This document shows positions 1 to 11,000 of a stretch of DNA of 64,000 nt, in pieces. The DNA lies in assembly GCF_014204915.1 (NCBI RefSeq), contig NZ_JACHMH010000001.1, positions 7,341,501 to 7,405,500 on the forward strand. Reading direction: 5' to 3'. The stretch is from Crossiella cryophila (GTDB lineage Bacteria; Actinomycetota; Actinomycetes; Mycobacteriales; Pseudonocardiaceae). A program made the translations under genes and the position numbers. The notes under the pieces are model-generated. The model did not search any database and was not told where the DNA came from. It was given only the letters and a program-made list of their open reading frames with translations. Within the stretch, counting starts at the first letter, position 1. Every line of letters begins with the position of its first letter.

Positions 1-3000
1 ACGCCGCCCGGGTAGCGGCAGCCCATGCCGACGATGACGATCGGGTCGGTGTCGTCGATCCGCCGGTTCGGCCGGTCGGTGACCGCGAGGTCGTCGGACC
101 CGGTCAGTTCGGCGAGGAGGTGGTCGGCCAGCGCGATCACGTTGGGGTACTCGAACACCAGCGTGGTCGGCAGGGCGAGTTTGGTGGCCTCGGACAGGGC
201 GCGGCTGAGTTCGACCGCGGTCATCGAGTCGAAGCCCAGCTCGCGGAAGGCCCGGTCCAGCGGGACCTCGCCGGTGTGCCGCAGCACCGCAGCGACCCGG
301 GCGCGGACCAGTTCGCGCACGGCGCTGAGCTGTTCGGCGCGGGTGCCGCTGAGCAGGCCGGACACCCCGGCCAGCGCGGCCTTGCCCCGGCGCACCCCGC
401 GCTTGCCGCCGAACTCGCGCAGCACGGGCGGCAGCACGTCGTGGCGGCGGACAGCGGCGAAGTCGATGGGCGCGACCAGGGCAGACGCGGTGCCGGAGGT
501 GGTCAGCCGGTCGAAGGCGGCCAGGCCCTCGGCGACGGTGAGCTGCCGGAACCCGGCGGCGATCATCCGCTGCCGGTCGGCCGCGGTCAGCGTGGCGGAC
601 AGCCCGATTTCCCAGGCGGCCCAGGAAATCGCGAGTCCGGGCAGGCCGTTGGATCGGCGGTCGCGGACGAGTTCGTCCAGGGCGGCGTCGGCGGCGGTGT
701 AGGCGGCCTGGCCCGCGTTGCCGAAGATCCCGGCGGCGGAGGAGAAGACCACGAACCCGGCCAGGTCCCGGTCCCGGGTGACCTCGTGCAGGTGCCAGGC
801 TGCGTCGAGCTTGGGCCGGAGTACGGCGGAGAGTCGTTCTGCGGTCAGGGATTCGACCACGGCGTCGTCCAGCACACCGGCGGCGTGCACGACCGCGGTG
901 AGCGGTCCGTCGATGCTGTCGATCAGCTGCCGGACCGAGTCCACAGTGGACAGATCGCAGGCGGCGATGGTGACGTCGGCGCCGAGTTCGCGCAGCTGTG
1001 CGGAGAGTTCGATGGCGCCGGGGGCTTCCGGGCCGCGTCGGCCGGCGAGCACGAGGCGGCGGAAGCCCTGGGTGGCCAGGTGGCGGGCGAGTTCGCTGCC
1101 GAGTCCGCCGGTGCCGCCGGTGATCAGGACAGCGGCGGCGCGATCCCAGGTGCGGTCGGTGGGCTCGGGGGTGTGGCGGCGCAGGCGGGCGGCCTGGACC
1201 TGGTCGTCGTGGATGCGCAGGCGGGGTTCGTCGTCGGTGAGGAAGGGCAGGGCGAGGGTGGGATCGGTGCCCGCGGGGACGGCGAGGTGGGTGAAGCGGC
1301 CGGGGTGTTCGGCGGAGACCGAGCGGAGGAAGCCGCCCACGGCCGCGGCGGCCGGGCCGGAGTCGGGGGTGACGATGGCCAGGCGGGCGGGGTTGCCCTG
1401 GGCCAGCCAGTCGCGGACGAGTTCGAGGGCCTGGGCGGTGGCGTGGTGGACGGCGTCGAGGTCGTCGCCCAGGGGGGCGATCTCGGCGAGGACCACGTCC
1501 GGCTGAGTCCCTACCGAACGGTCGGTCGGGACGCTGCCGGGCCGGTCACCCAGGCGAGCCACGGTGGGCAGTTCCGCCGGTGCGTCGGTCAGCGTTGCCC
1601 AGTCGAGGGTGAACAGGTCGGTCCCGGACTCCGCCGCGATCTCGACCGCGCGCAGGGTGACCGAGCGGGCGGTGAGCACTGGTTCGCCGGAGGGATCGGT
1701 CGCGACCAGTTCCCACGCGTCCCCGCCCAGCCCGGTCAGCCGCACCTTCAGCGTGCCGGCCCCGGTGGCGTGCAGGGTGACGTCCTGCCACTCGACCGGC
1801 CGCAGGTCGTCCTCGATCGCGGCGTGCAGCAGGGCAGGGTGCAGGCCGAAGCCGGGGTCGGTGGTGCCGTCGGGCAGCGAGACCTCGGTGACCTGGCCGC
1901 CTTCGCGGGTCAGGTCGAGTTCGCGGGGGTTCTTGGCGAGCTGACCCGAGGCGTGCCGGGTCCACTCCTCATCCGAGTCGGCCGGGCGGGCGTGCACCGA
2001 GACGGTGCGCCGGTCGTCGCCTGCCGCGCCGATGACGATCTGGATCTGGGAGCCGCCGTCGGGCAGGACAAGCGGGGTCAGTTCGGTCAGGCTGGAGACG
2101 CGGGCGTAGCCGACCTCATCGGCCGCGCGCACCACGAGTTCGAGCAGCGCGCTGCCCGGCACGGTGGACTGTCCGGCCAGCCACGGGTGGGTTTCCCGGG
2201 ACAGGCGGCCGGTGAGCACGGTGCCGGAGCCGTCGCCGAGTGGGACGGCCGCGCCGAGGACCGGGTGCCGGGTGGCGGTCAGGCCGAACGCGGCGGCGTC
2301 GCCACCGATGCGCGGGGCTGGCCAGTAACGCTGACGCTGGAAGGCGTAGGTGGGCAGGTCGATCTGGGTGCCGGATCCGGCGAACCAGGCCGTCCAGTCG
2401 ACCTTGCCGCCGCGAACCCACCACTGGCCAACGGATTCGAGGAGTCGCCTGGCCCCGCCCTCGCCGCGGCGCAGGGTGCCGGTGACCACGCCCTCGGCGC
2501 CGATCAGGTCCAGGGTGGCCTGGATCTCGGCGGCCAGCACGGGGTGCGGGCTGACCTCGACCACGCGGGTGTGCCCGGCGCGGATCAGGCCCTCGATGGC
2601 GGCGTGGAAGCCGACCCGCTGGCGCAGGTTGCGGAACCAGTAGCCGCCGGTCAGCTCGGTGGTGTCCAGCCAGCCGTCGGTGACGGTGGAGTAGAACGGC
2701 ACCGCGCCGGCCTGCGGGCGGACCTCGGCGAGCAGCTGGCCGAGTTCGGTTTCCAGCTCGGCGACGAAGTGCGAGTGCGAGGCGTAGTCCACCGCGATCT
2801 GCTTGACCCGCACGCCATCGGCCTCGCAGCCGCGCACGAACTCCTGGATCGCGCCGATCTCGCCGGAGACCACCACGGCGGCCGGGCCGTTGACCGCGGC
2901 CACGCCGACCCCGTCGACCAGTCGGGCTTCGACCTCGGCGACGGGCAACGCCACCGAGGCCATGCCACCGCGTCCGGCCAGTACCCGCGCGATCAACTGC

Positions 3001-5033
3001 GACCGGCGGGCGACGACCAACGCGCCGTCCTGCAGGGACAATCCGCCCGCGACCACGGCCGCGGCGACCTCGCCCTGCGAGTGCCCGACAACCGCGTCCG
3101 GCTGCACACCGAGCGACTGCCACACCGCGGCGAGGGAGACGTTCACGGCCCAGGTGACCGGCTGCACGACGTCGACGCGGGCGAGCAGCTGCTCGTCGCC
3201 GAGGGCGTCGACCAGGTTCCAATCCACGTGCGGGGCAAGGGCTTCCGTGCATTCGGCCAGTCGCGCGGCGAAGACCGGGTACTCGTCCCGCAGCTGGAGG
3301 GCCATGCCCACCCACTGCGAGCCCTGGCCAGGGAAGACGAAGACCGAGTTGCCACCGGTGAACACCGTGCCGGAGACCACTCCCCCAGACTCGGCGAACC
3401 CGGTGTCGGCAAAGCCTTGCAGCAGAACGGAAAGCTCACCGGCGCCCGCACCGACCACCACCGAACGCACGGCCAGCGCGGCCCGCGAGGAGATCGTGGA
3501 GAACCCGGCGTCCAGCGCGCTGGGCGCGTCCGGACCGGCCAGCAGACTGGCCAGCCGGGCGGCCTGGCCGCGCAGGGCGGGCTCGACCTTGGCCGACAGC
3601 GCCACCGGCACCACGGCCGGAGCCGTTGCGGGCGCAGGGGTTTCGGACTCCTCGGGAGCCTGTTCGATCACGATGTGCGCGTTGGTGCCGCTGACGCCGA
3701 AGGAGGACACGGCCGCGCGGCGCGGGCGGTCGACGGCGGGCCACGGGGTGGTCTCGGTCAGCAGCTCGACCGCGCCCGCCGACCAGTCCACGTGCGCCGA
3801 GGGTTCGGTGACGTGCAACGTCTTGGGTGCCACGCCGTAGCGCACGGCCTGCACCATCTTGATCACACCGGCCACACCGGCCGCGGCCTGGGTGTGGCCA
3901 AGGTTGGACTTGATCGAGCCCAGTAGCAGCGGGATTTCCCGGCCCTGGCCGTAGGTGTTGAGCAGGGCCTGGGCCTCGATCGGGTCGCCCAGGGTGGTGC
4001 CGGTGCCGTGTGCCTCGACCACGTCGACGTCCGAAGTGGACAGTCGGGCCTCGCGCAGCGCGTCCTGGATGACGCGTTGCTGGGACGGGCCGTTGGGGGC
4101 GGTGAGGCCGTTGGAGGCGCCGTCCTGGTTGATCGCGCTGCCGGTGATCACCGCGAGGACCCGGTGGCCGTTGCGGCGGGCGTCGGAGAGGCGTTCCAGC
4201 ACGATCACGCCGACGCCCTCGGCCCAGGCGGTGCCGTTGGCGGAGTCGGAGAATGCCTTGCAGCGGCCGTCGGGGGCGAGACCGCCCTGGCGGGTGAACT
4301 CGATGAACGCGGTGGGCTGGGTCATCACCGAGGCGCCACCGGCCAGAGCCAGGTTGCACTCGCCGTTGCGCAGGGCGCGCATGGCCAGGTGGATGGTGAC
4401 CAGCGAGGAAGAGCAGCCGGTGTCGACGGTGACCGCGGGGCCTTCCAGCCCAAGGGCGTAGGAAACCCGGCCGGAGGCGACGCTGGGCGCGCTGTTCAGG
4501 CTCAGGTAGCCGCGGGAGTCCTCGGGGTCGAGCAGGTCGCCGTAGTCGCCGTAGACCAGGCCGGTGTAGACGCCGGTCCGGCTCCCCTTCAGGGTTTCCG
4601 GGTCGATCCGGGCGTGTTCCAGTGCCTCCCAGGAGGTTTCCAGCAGCAGCCGGTGCTGGGCGTCGGCGGTCAGCGACTCCCGGGGGGACATGCCGAAGAA
4701 CTCGGAGTCGAACATGGCCGCGTCGTCCAGGAAGCCGCCGACCCGCGGGAAGTCCACCCCGCCGGTCGGCCAGTTCCGGTCGGCAGGCACGCCGGACATG
4801 ACGTCGCGTTCGTCCCGGACCAGTTCCCACAGGTCCTCTGGTCCGCGCACGCCGCCAGGGAACCGGCAGCCGATACCCACGACCGCGATCGGCTCCCGGC
4901 CCTGCGCCTCGAGTTCCTCGATGCGCTGGCGCGCGCGGCGCAGGTCGACCGTGACCTTGCGGAGGTAGTCGACAACCTTGTCCTGCTGTTCTGGCATCCG
5001 GTGTACCTGCCCGTCGGCTACAGAGCGTGTCAT
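1..5033 (-). CDS. Modular type I PKS subunit, 3' end beyond window (KS-AT-DH*-KR-ACP, then start of next KS)
   Basis: This gene takes the chain from the two-module PKS just upstream. Its ATG (5033-5031) overlaps that gene's TGA in an ATGA junction; a second in-frame ATG lies 12 codons later (4997). About 1677 codons are visible. An N-terminal docking helix rich in charged residues precedes the KS, whose active site reads TGCSSS (Cys codon near 4414) rather than the usual TACSSS. The AT has GHSQGE (near 3085) and YASH (near 2780), the methylmalonyl-CoA signature. The DH is a remnant: the catalytic His loop is shortened to WLAGQSTVPG (near 2170), the later Asp is His (LLHAAIE, near 1835) and the YGP segment is missing. 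The KR has GGTGGLG (near 1115), LDD (near 866) and the Ser/Tyr residues, so it should give a B-type alcohol. The ACP has GFDSM (near 225). The opening of a second KS (VIVGMGCRYPGG) runs off base 1. Expected unit: an alpha-methyl, beta-hydroxy extension. Confidence 0.95.
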   Translation of the reverse strand, partial: MTRSVADGQVHRMPEQQDKVVDYLRKVTVDLRRARQRIEELEAQGREPIAVVGIGCRFPGGVRGPEDLWELVRDERDVMSGVPADRNWPTGGVDFPRVGGFLDDAAMFDSEFFGMSPRESLTADAQHRLLLETSWEALEHARIDPETLKGSRTGVYTGLVYGDYGDLLDPEDSRGYLSLNSAPSVASGRVSYALGLEGPAVTVDTGCSSSLVTIHLAMRALRNGECNLALAGGASVMTQPTAFIEFTRQGGLAPDGRCKAFSDSANGTAWAEGVGVIVLERLSDARRNGHRVLAVITGSAINQDGASNGLTAPNGPSQQRVIQDALREARLSTSDVDVVEAHGTGTTLGDPIEAQALLNTYGQGREIPLLLGSIKSNLGHTQAAAGVAGVIKMVQAVRYGVAPKTLHVTEPSAHVDWSAGAVELLTETTPWPAVDRPRRAAVSSFGVSGTNAHIVIEQAPEESETPAPATAPAVVPVALSAKVEPALRGQAARLASLLAGPDAPSALDAGFSTISSRAALAVRSVVVGAGAGELSVLLQGFADTGFAESGGVVSGTVFTGGNSVFVFPGQGSQWVGMALQLRDEYPVFAARLAECTEALAPHVDWNLVDALGDEQLLARVDVVQPVTWAVNVSLAAVWQSLGVQPDAVVGHSQGEVAAAVVAGGLSLQDGALVVARRSQLIARVLAGRGGMASVALPVAEVEARLVDGVGVAAVNGPAAVVVSGEIGAIQEFVRGCEADGVRVKQIAVDYASHSHFVAELETELGQLLAEVRPQAGAVPFYSTVTDGWLDTTELTGGYWFRNLRQRVGFHAAIEGLIRAGHTRVVEVSPHPVLAAEIQATLDLIGAEGVVTGTLRRGEGGARRLLESVGQWWVRGGKVDWTAWFAGSGTQIDLPTYAFQRQRYWPAPRIGGDAAAFGLTATRHPVLGAAVPLGDGSGTVLTGRLSRETHPWLAGQSTVPGSALLELVVRAADEVGYARVSSLTELTPLVLPDGGSQIQIVIGAAGDDRRTVSVHARPADSDEEWTRHASGQLAKNPRELDLTREGGQVTEVSLPDGTTDPGFGLHPALLHAAIEDDLRPVEWQDVTLHATGAGTLKVRLTGLGGDAWELVATDPSGEPVLTARSVTLRAVEIAAESGTDLFTLDWATLTDAPAELPTVARLGDRPGSVPTDRSVGTQPDVVLAEIAPLGDDLDAVHHATAQALELVRDWLAQGNPARLAIVTPDSGPAAAAVGGFLRSVSAEHPGRFTHLAVPAGTDPTLALPFLTDDEPRLRIHDDQVQAARLRRHTPEPTDRTWDRAAAVLITGGTGGLGSELARHLATQGFRRLVLAGRRGPEAPGAIELSAQLRELGADVTIAACDLSTVDSVRQLIDSIDGPLTAVVHAAGVLDDAVVESLTAERLSAVLRPKLDAAWHLHEVTRDRDLAGFVVFSSAAGIFGNAGQAAYTAADAALDELVRDRRSNGLPGLAISWAAWEIGLSATLTAADRQRMIAAGFRQLTVAEGLAAFDRLTTSGTASALVAPIDFAAVRRHDVLPPVLREFGGKRGVRRGKAALAGVSGLLSGTRAEQLSAVRELVRARVAAVLRHTGEVPLDRAFRELGFDSMTAVELSRALSEATKLALPTTLVFEYPNVIALADHLLAELTGSDDLAVTDRPNRRIDDTDPIVIVGMGCRYPGG

Positions 5034-8000
5034 TCCTGCGGTGCAGCGAAGTTGTCGTCGATGAGGTCGAACAGTTCCTCCACCGACACCGAGTTGATGT
5101 CGTCTTCGGACGGTCCGTCCTCGCGCGGTTCGTCGTGCCGCAGTGCGGCGGCGAGTTCGTCCAGTCGGCGCAGCAGCACGGCCCGGTCGGCGCGGGCCGC
5201 GGCCGGGTCGCTGAGCGCGGTTTCCAGCTGTCCCAGCAGTTCCAGCGGTGATTCGACCTTGGCCGCGTCGGTCAGGTTGAACTCGGTGAGCAGATGCCCG
5301 ACCAGTGCGTTGATCGTCGGGTAGTCGAAGACCAGGGTGGCGGGCAGTCGCCTGCCCACCGCCGAGCCGAGCTTGTTGCGCAGCTCGACCGCGGTGAGCG
5401 AGTCGAAGCCGAGGTCCTTGAACGTGCGGTCGGGGGCGACCGCGTCCGCGCCGCTGAAGCCGAGTACCGAGGCCACGTGTTCGCGGGCGATGGCGCCGAG
5501 CAGTTCCCGCCGGGCCTCAGGGCTCAGCGTGGCCAGCCTGGCTTCCAGGCCACCCGCGCCCGCACTGGTCTTGGCTGCGCTGCGACGGTCCTTTTTGGTC
5601 AGTTCGCGCAGTACCGCGGACAGGTCCGGGTCGGCGGCCAAGGCGTTGCGGTCCAGCACCAACGGCAGGGTGAGGGCCCGGTCGGTGGCGGCGGCCGCGT
5701 CGAACATGGCCAGGCCCTGGGCCACGGTGAAGGGCACGATCCCCTTGCGCCGCAACCGGTCGTGGTCGGCCGCGCTGAGGTGGCCGGTCATCCCGGTGGC
5801 CTGCGCCCAGGCGCCCCAGGCCAGCGAGACCGCGGCCAGGCCGTCGGCACGGCGTTGCTGGCAGAGCGCGTCCAGCCAGGCGTTGGCCGCGGCGTAGTTC
5901 GCCTGTCCTGCGGTGCCGAGCACGCCGGTGGCGGAGGAGAAGACCACGAACCCGGCCAGGTCGAGTTCGCGGGTGGCCTGGTGCAGGTGCCAGGCGGCGT
6001 CGACCTTGGGCCGCAGCACCCGATGCAGTTGCTCGGGGGTGAGGCTGTCCACGGTGGCGTCGTCGAGCACCCCGGCCGCGTGCACCACGGCGGTGAGCCC
6101 GCCGCGCGCGGTCAGGTCGGCGATGAGTGCTTGCACCGCAACGGGATCGCTGGTGTCGCAGGCGACGATCTCGGCGCGGGTGCCGGTGGCGGCGAGTTCC
6201 TCGGCGAGTTCGGTGGCGCCCTCGGCGTTGGCACCGCTGCGGCTGGCCAGGACCAGCCAGTCGAAGCCCTGGCTCGCCAGGTGCCGGGCGAGTTCGCGGC
6301 CGAGGCCGCCGGTGCCGCCGGTGATCAGCACCGCGCGGGTGGGGTCCCAGGTGCGCGGGATGGTGAGCACGAGTTTGCCAGTGTGCTTGGCCTGGCTCAT
6401 GAACCGGAAGGCGTCCACCGCGCGGCGCAGATCCCAGGACCTGGTGGGCAGCGGGGTGATGGCGCCCTTCGCGAAGAGTTCGAGCAGCTCGTCGAGCATG
6501 CCGCGGGTGCGTTCCGGTCCGGCCTCGTCGACGTGGAATGCCTCGTAGACCACGCCGGGCCAGGGCTCGAGTTCGGCCGCGGTGCGCACGTCGTTGACGC
6601 CCATCTCGGCGAACCGGCCGCCGGGGGCGAGCAGGCCGAGCGAGGCGTCCACGAACTCATTCGCCAGGGAGTTGAGCACCACGTCCACGGTGGGGAACTG
6701 GGTGGCGAAGTCCAGGCTGCGGGTGGAGGCGATGTGGTCCTCGGGGATGCCGAGGCCGCGCAGGGTGTCCCACTTGGGTTCGCTGGCGGTGGCGTAGACC
6801 TCGGCGCCCAGGTGCTGGGCCAGCTGGATGGCGGCCATGCCGACGCCGCCGGTGCCGGCGTGGATGAGCACCTTCTCGCCGGGCTTGAGCGCGGCGATGT
6901 CGACCAGGCCGTAGTAGGCGGTGAGGAAGGCGGCGGGCACGCTGGCCGCCTCGACATCGGTCCAGGCGGCCGGGATCCGGGCCACGTGCCGGTGATCGAC
7001 GACCACCATCGGCCCGAACCCGCCGTCGACCACGCCGAGCACCCGGTCACCGGGGGCCAGATCGTCAACGCCAGGACCGGTTTCCACCACCACGCCAACC
7101 GCTTCGGCGCCCATCTGCCCGGCCATGCCCTCGATCTGGTCGAGGACCTTGCCGTAGCCGAGGGTGCCGAGCACATCGCGGAAGTTGATGCCCGCGGCGC
7201 GGATGGCGACCCGCACCTTGCCCTCGGTGAGCGGGAGGTCGGCGGCGGTGGTCGGCACCAGGCCGAGGCCGTCCACCGAGCCGGGGTTGCGGGCGTCCAT
7301 CCGCCAGTCCCGGCGGTGCACCGGGGCGAGCAGGGTGCTGGTGTCCGGGGCCAGGCGCGGCACGCAGACCTGGCCGTCGATGACGGCGAGCTGCGGTTCG
7401 GCGCCCTCGGCCAGGTGCGGCAGGGCCAGGATGGTGTCCTCAGTGGACTCGACGTCCAGGAGACCGAAGCGGCCAGGGTGTTCGGAGAGCGCGGTGCGCA
7501 CCAGGCCCCAGGCGGTGGCGGCGGCCAGGTCCCGGCCGGAGCGCGCGCCCTGGGTGATCAGCACGAGCCGGGAGCCGTCGTACTGCTCGGCCAGCCACTG
7601 CTGCACCAGGGTCAGGGTCAGCTCGGCGGTGTCGTGCGCCGCACCGACCGGGTCCCCGGACACAGTGGACAGTTCGAAGAGGACGGTGGGCGGGATCTCG
7701 GCGAGTTCGGCCAGATCCGTCACGGTGACCAGGTCGGCCGGGTCGCTGCCCGCGGTGGTCAGCGGGGTCCAGTCCACTGTGTACAGCGAGACCGGCTCGT
7801 TGCTGGCGAGTGCTTCGCCGGAGGCGGCGCGCAGGCGCAGGGACTGGGTGCTGAACACGGGTGCGCCGGTCTCGTCGGCCACGGTGAGCGCGACCAGGCT
7901 GTCGTTGCCGTCCGCGCCGAGGTGGCGGAGCCGGGCACGCAGCGCGGTCGCGCCGGTGGCGTGCAGGTCGGCGTGCTCCCAGGCGAACGGGAGGGCACCG

Positions 8001-11000
8001 GCGGCGACCTCCTGGTCGGAGAGCAGCACGGTCTGCAGGGCCGCGTCCAGCAGCGCCGGGTGCAGGCCGAAGCCGGTGACGGACAGGCGTTCCGGCAGGG
8101 TGACCTCGGCGAGGACCTCGCCGTCGGCGTGCCAGGCGCGGGTGAGGCCGCGGAAGGCGGGGCCGTACTGGTAGCCGGAGTCGGCGGCCTGGTCGTAGAA
8201 GGCGGTCAGGTCGATCTCGACCGCGCCACGTGGCGGCCAGACCGCGTCGAAGTCCGGGGCCTGGTCGGGGGTTCCGGGGGCGAGCACGCCGGTGGCGTGC
8301 CGGGTCCAGGCGGCCTCGGCGGTGCGGGCGTGCACGGCCAGGGTGCGGCGGCCGTCCTCGTCGGGGGCCTCCACCTTGACCTGGATCTCGACCTCCCGAC
8401 CGGTCGGGAGGACCAGGGGCGCGCCGAGGATCAGTTCCTCGACCCGGCCGCAGTCGACCTCATCGCCCGCGCGCACCGCGAGTTCGACGAACGCGGTGGC
8501 CGGCAGGATGGCGGTGCCGTTGACCTGGTGGTCGGACAGCCACTGCTGGTTGTCCCGGGACAGGCGGCCGGTGAGCAGCACACCCGAGCCGTCGCCCAGC
8601 GGCACCGCGGCGCCGAGCACCGGGTGGTTGGTGGCGGTCAGGCCGAACGCGGAGGCGTCGCCGGAGATCTTCGGCGCCGGCCAGAAGCGCTGGTGCTGGA
8701 ACGGGTAGGTGGGCAGGTCGACGGAGCGCGCGCCGGTCCCGGCGAACCAGGCCGCCCAGTCCACCGCGCCACCGCGACTCCACCACTGGCCAACGGAGTC
8801 CAGCAGTCGCCGGGCGCCGCCCTCGCCACGCCGCAGCGAGCCGGTCACCACGCCCTCGACGCCCGCGGCGTCCAGGGTGGCCTCGATCTCGGCCACCAGC
8901 ACCGGGTGCGGGCTGACCTCGACCACCCGGCGGTGCCCGGCCTCGATCAGCCGCTGCACCGAGCCGTGGAAGTCCACCCGCTGACGCAGGTTGCGGAACC
9001 AGTAGCCGCCGTCGAGATTGGCGGTGTCCAGCCAGTCGCCGGTGACGGTGGAGTAGAACGGGATCTCGCCGGTGCGCGGCCGGACCTCGGCGAGGACCTG
9101 GCCGAGTTCGGTTTCCAGGTCGGCGACGAAGTGCGAGTGCGAGGCGTAGTCCACCGCGATCCGCTTGACCCGCAGCTCCTCGGCCTCGCAACCGCGGACG
9201 AACTCCTCCAGCGCGGCGACCTCCCCGGAGACCACCACGGCGGCGGGCCCGTTCACGGCCGCGATCCCGACGCCTTCGCGGAGTCGCGCTTCGACCTCGG
9301 CGACGGGCAACGCCACCGAGGCCATGCCACCCCGCCCGGCCAGCAGCCGGGCGATCAACTGCGAGCGGCGGGCGACGACCAACGCGCCGTCCGGCAAGGA
9401 CAATCCACCGGCGACCACGGCCGCGGCGACCTCGCCCTGCGAGTGGCCGACCACCGCGTCCGGCTGCACGCCGAGGGACTGCCAGACCGCGGCGAGGGAG
9501 ACGTTCACCGCCCAGGTGACCGGCTGCACGACGTCGACGCGGGCGAGCAGTTCCTCGTCGGCGAGGGCGTCGGTCAGGTTCCAGTCCACGTGCGGGGCAA
9601 GGGCTTCGGCGCATTCGGCGAACCGGGCGGCGAAGACCGGGGATTCGTCGAGCAGCTCCCGGCCCATGCCCACCCACTGCGAGCCCTGGCCGGGGAAGAC
9701 GAAGATCGAGCGGGCACCGGCACCCGGGGTGGGTGCGGTGCCGGATTCGGCGAAGGCACGGAGCGAGTCAGCGAGTTCGGCGGAGTTCCCGCCCACGACC
9801 ACGGTGCGGACCGGGAGGGCGGCCCGGCCGGTGGCGAGGGAGAAGCCGACATTGGTGGGGCCATCGGCGAGCGCGTCGGCCAGCCGGGCGGCCTGCGCGC
9901 GCAGTGCCTCGGTCGACTTGGCCGAGAGCACCAGCGGCACCACACCGATTTCCGCAGCCCTACCGACCGGTTGGTCGGGGGCTTGTTCCAGGATCACGTG
10001 CGCGTTGGTCCCGCTGGCGCCGAAGGAGGAAACACCAGCCCGGCGGGGCCGGTCGGCCTCGGGCCAGGGCACCGTCTCGGTCAGCAGCTCGACCGAGCCA
10101 GCCGCCCAGTCCACGTGGCTGGTCCGGTCCGACACGTGCAGCGTCTTGGGTGCGGCGCCGTGTTCCATCGCCTGCACCATCTTGATCACGCCCGCCACAC
10201 CGGCCGCGGCCTGGGTGTGGCCGAAGTTGGACTTGATCGAGCCGAGCAGCAGCGGGGTGGGCCGGGACTGGCCGTAGACGTCGACCAGGGCCTGGGCCTC
10301 GATCGGGTCGCCCAGGGTGGTGCCGGTGCCGTGGCCCTCGACCACGTCGACCTCGGCGGCGCTCACCCCGGCGTCGTGCAGGGCGGACAGGATCACCCGC
10401 TGCTGGGACGGGCCGTTCGGTGCGGTCAGGCCGTTGGACGCGCCGTCCTGGTTGACCGCGGTGCCACGCACGATCGCGCGCACCCGGTGGCCAAGTCGCA
10501 CAGCGTCGGAAAGTCGTTCCAGGACAAGGACACCCACGCCCTCACCCCAGCCGGTGCCGTCAGCTGAGTCGGAGAAAGCCTTGCAGCGCCCGTCGATCGC
10601 GAGTCCGCCCTGGCGGGAGAACTCGACGAACAGGCTCGGCGTGGACAGCACGGTCACGCCGCCGACCAGGGCCAGGGAGCACTCCCCCGACCGCAGTGCC
10701 CGGGTGCCCAGGTGCAGGGCGACCAGCGAGGACGAGCACGCCGTGTCGACGGTGACCGCCGGGCCTTCCAGGCCGAGGGCGTAGGAGACCCGGCCGGAGG
10801 CGACGCTGGGTGCGCTGCCGGTGGACTGGAAGCCCTCGAACTCGCCGCCGCCCAACAGGGTCGCGTAGTCGCTGTACATGACACCGGCGAACACGCCGGT
10901 CTCACTCCCCTTCAGCGTGCCGGGGTCGATGCCCGCGTGTTCCAGGGCCTCCCAGGCGTTCTCCAGGAGCAGCCGGTGCTGGGCGTCGGTGGCCATGGCT

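Noticed and set aside
120-3926. Very long plus-strand open frames opposite the PKS genes, such as 120-3926, 5294-10567, 10712-14476 and 45966-52547
   Set aside because: They are antisense to continuous, motif-complete PKS frames. Their translations are low-complexity Gly/Arg/Ala-rich strings, as expected from strong third-position GC bias.
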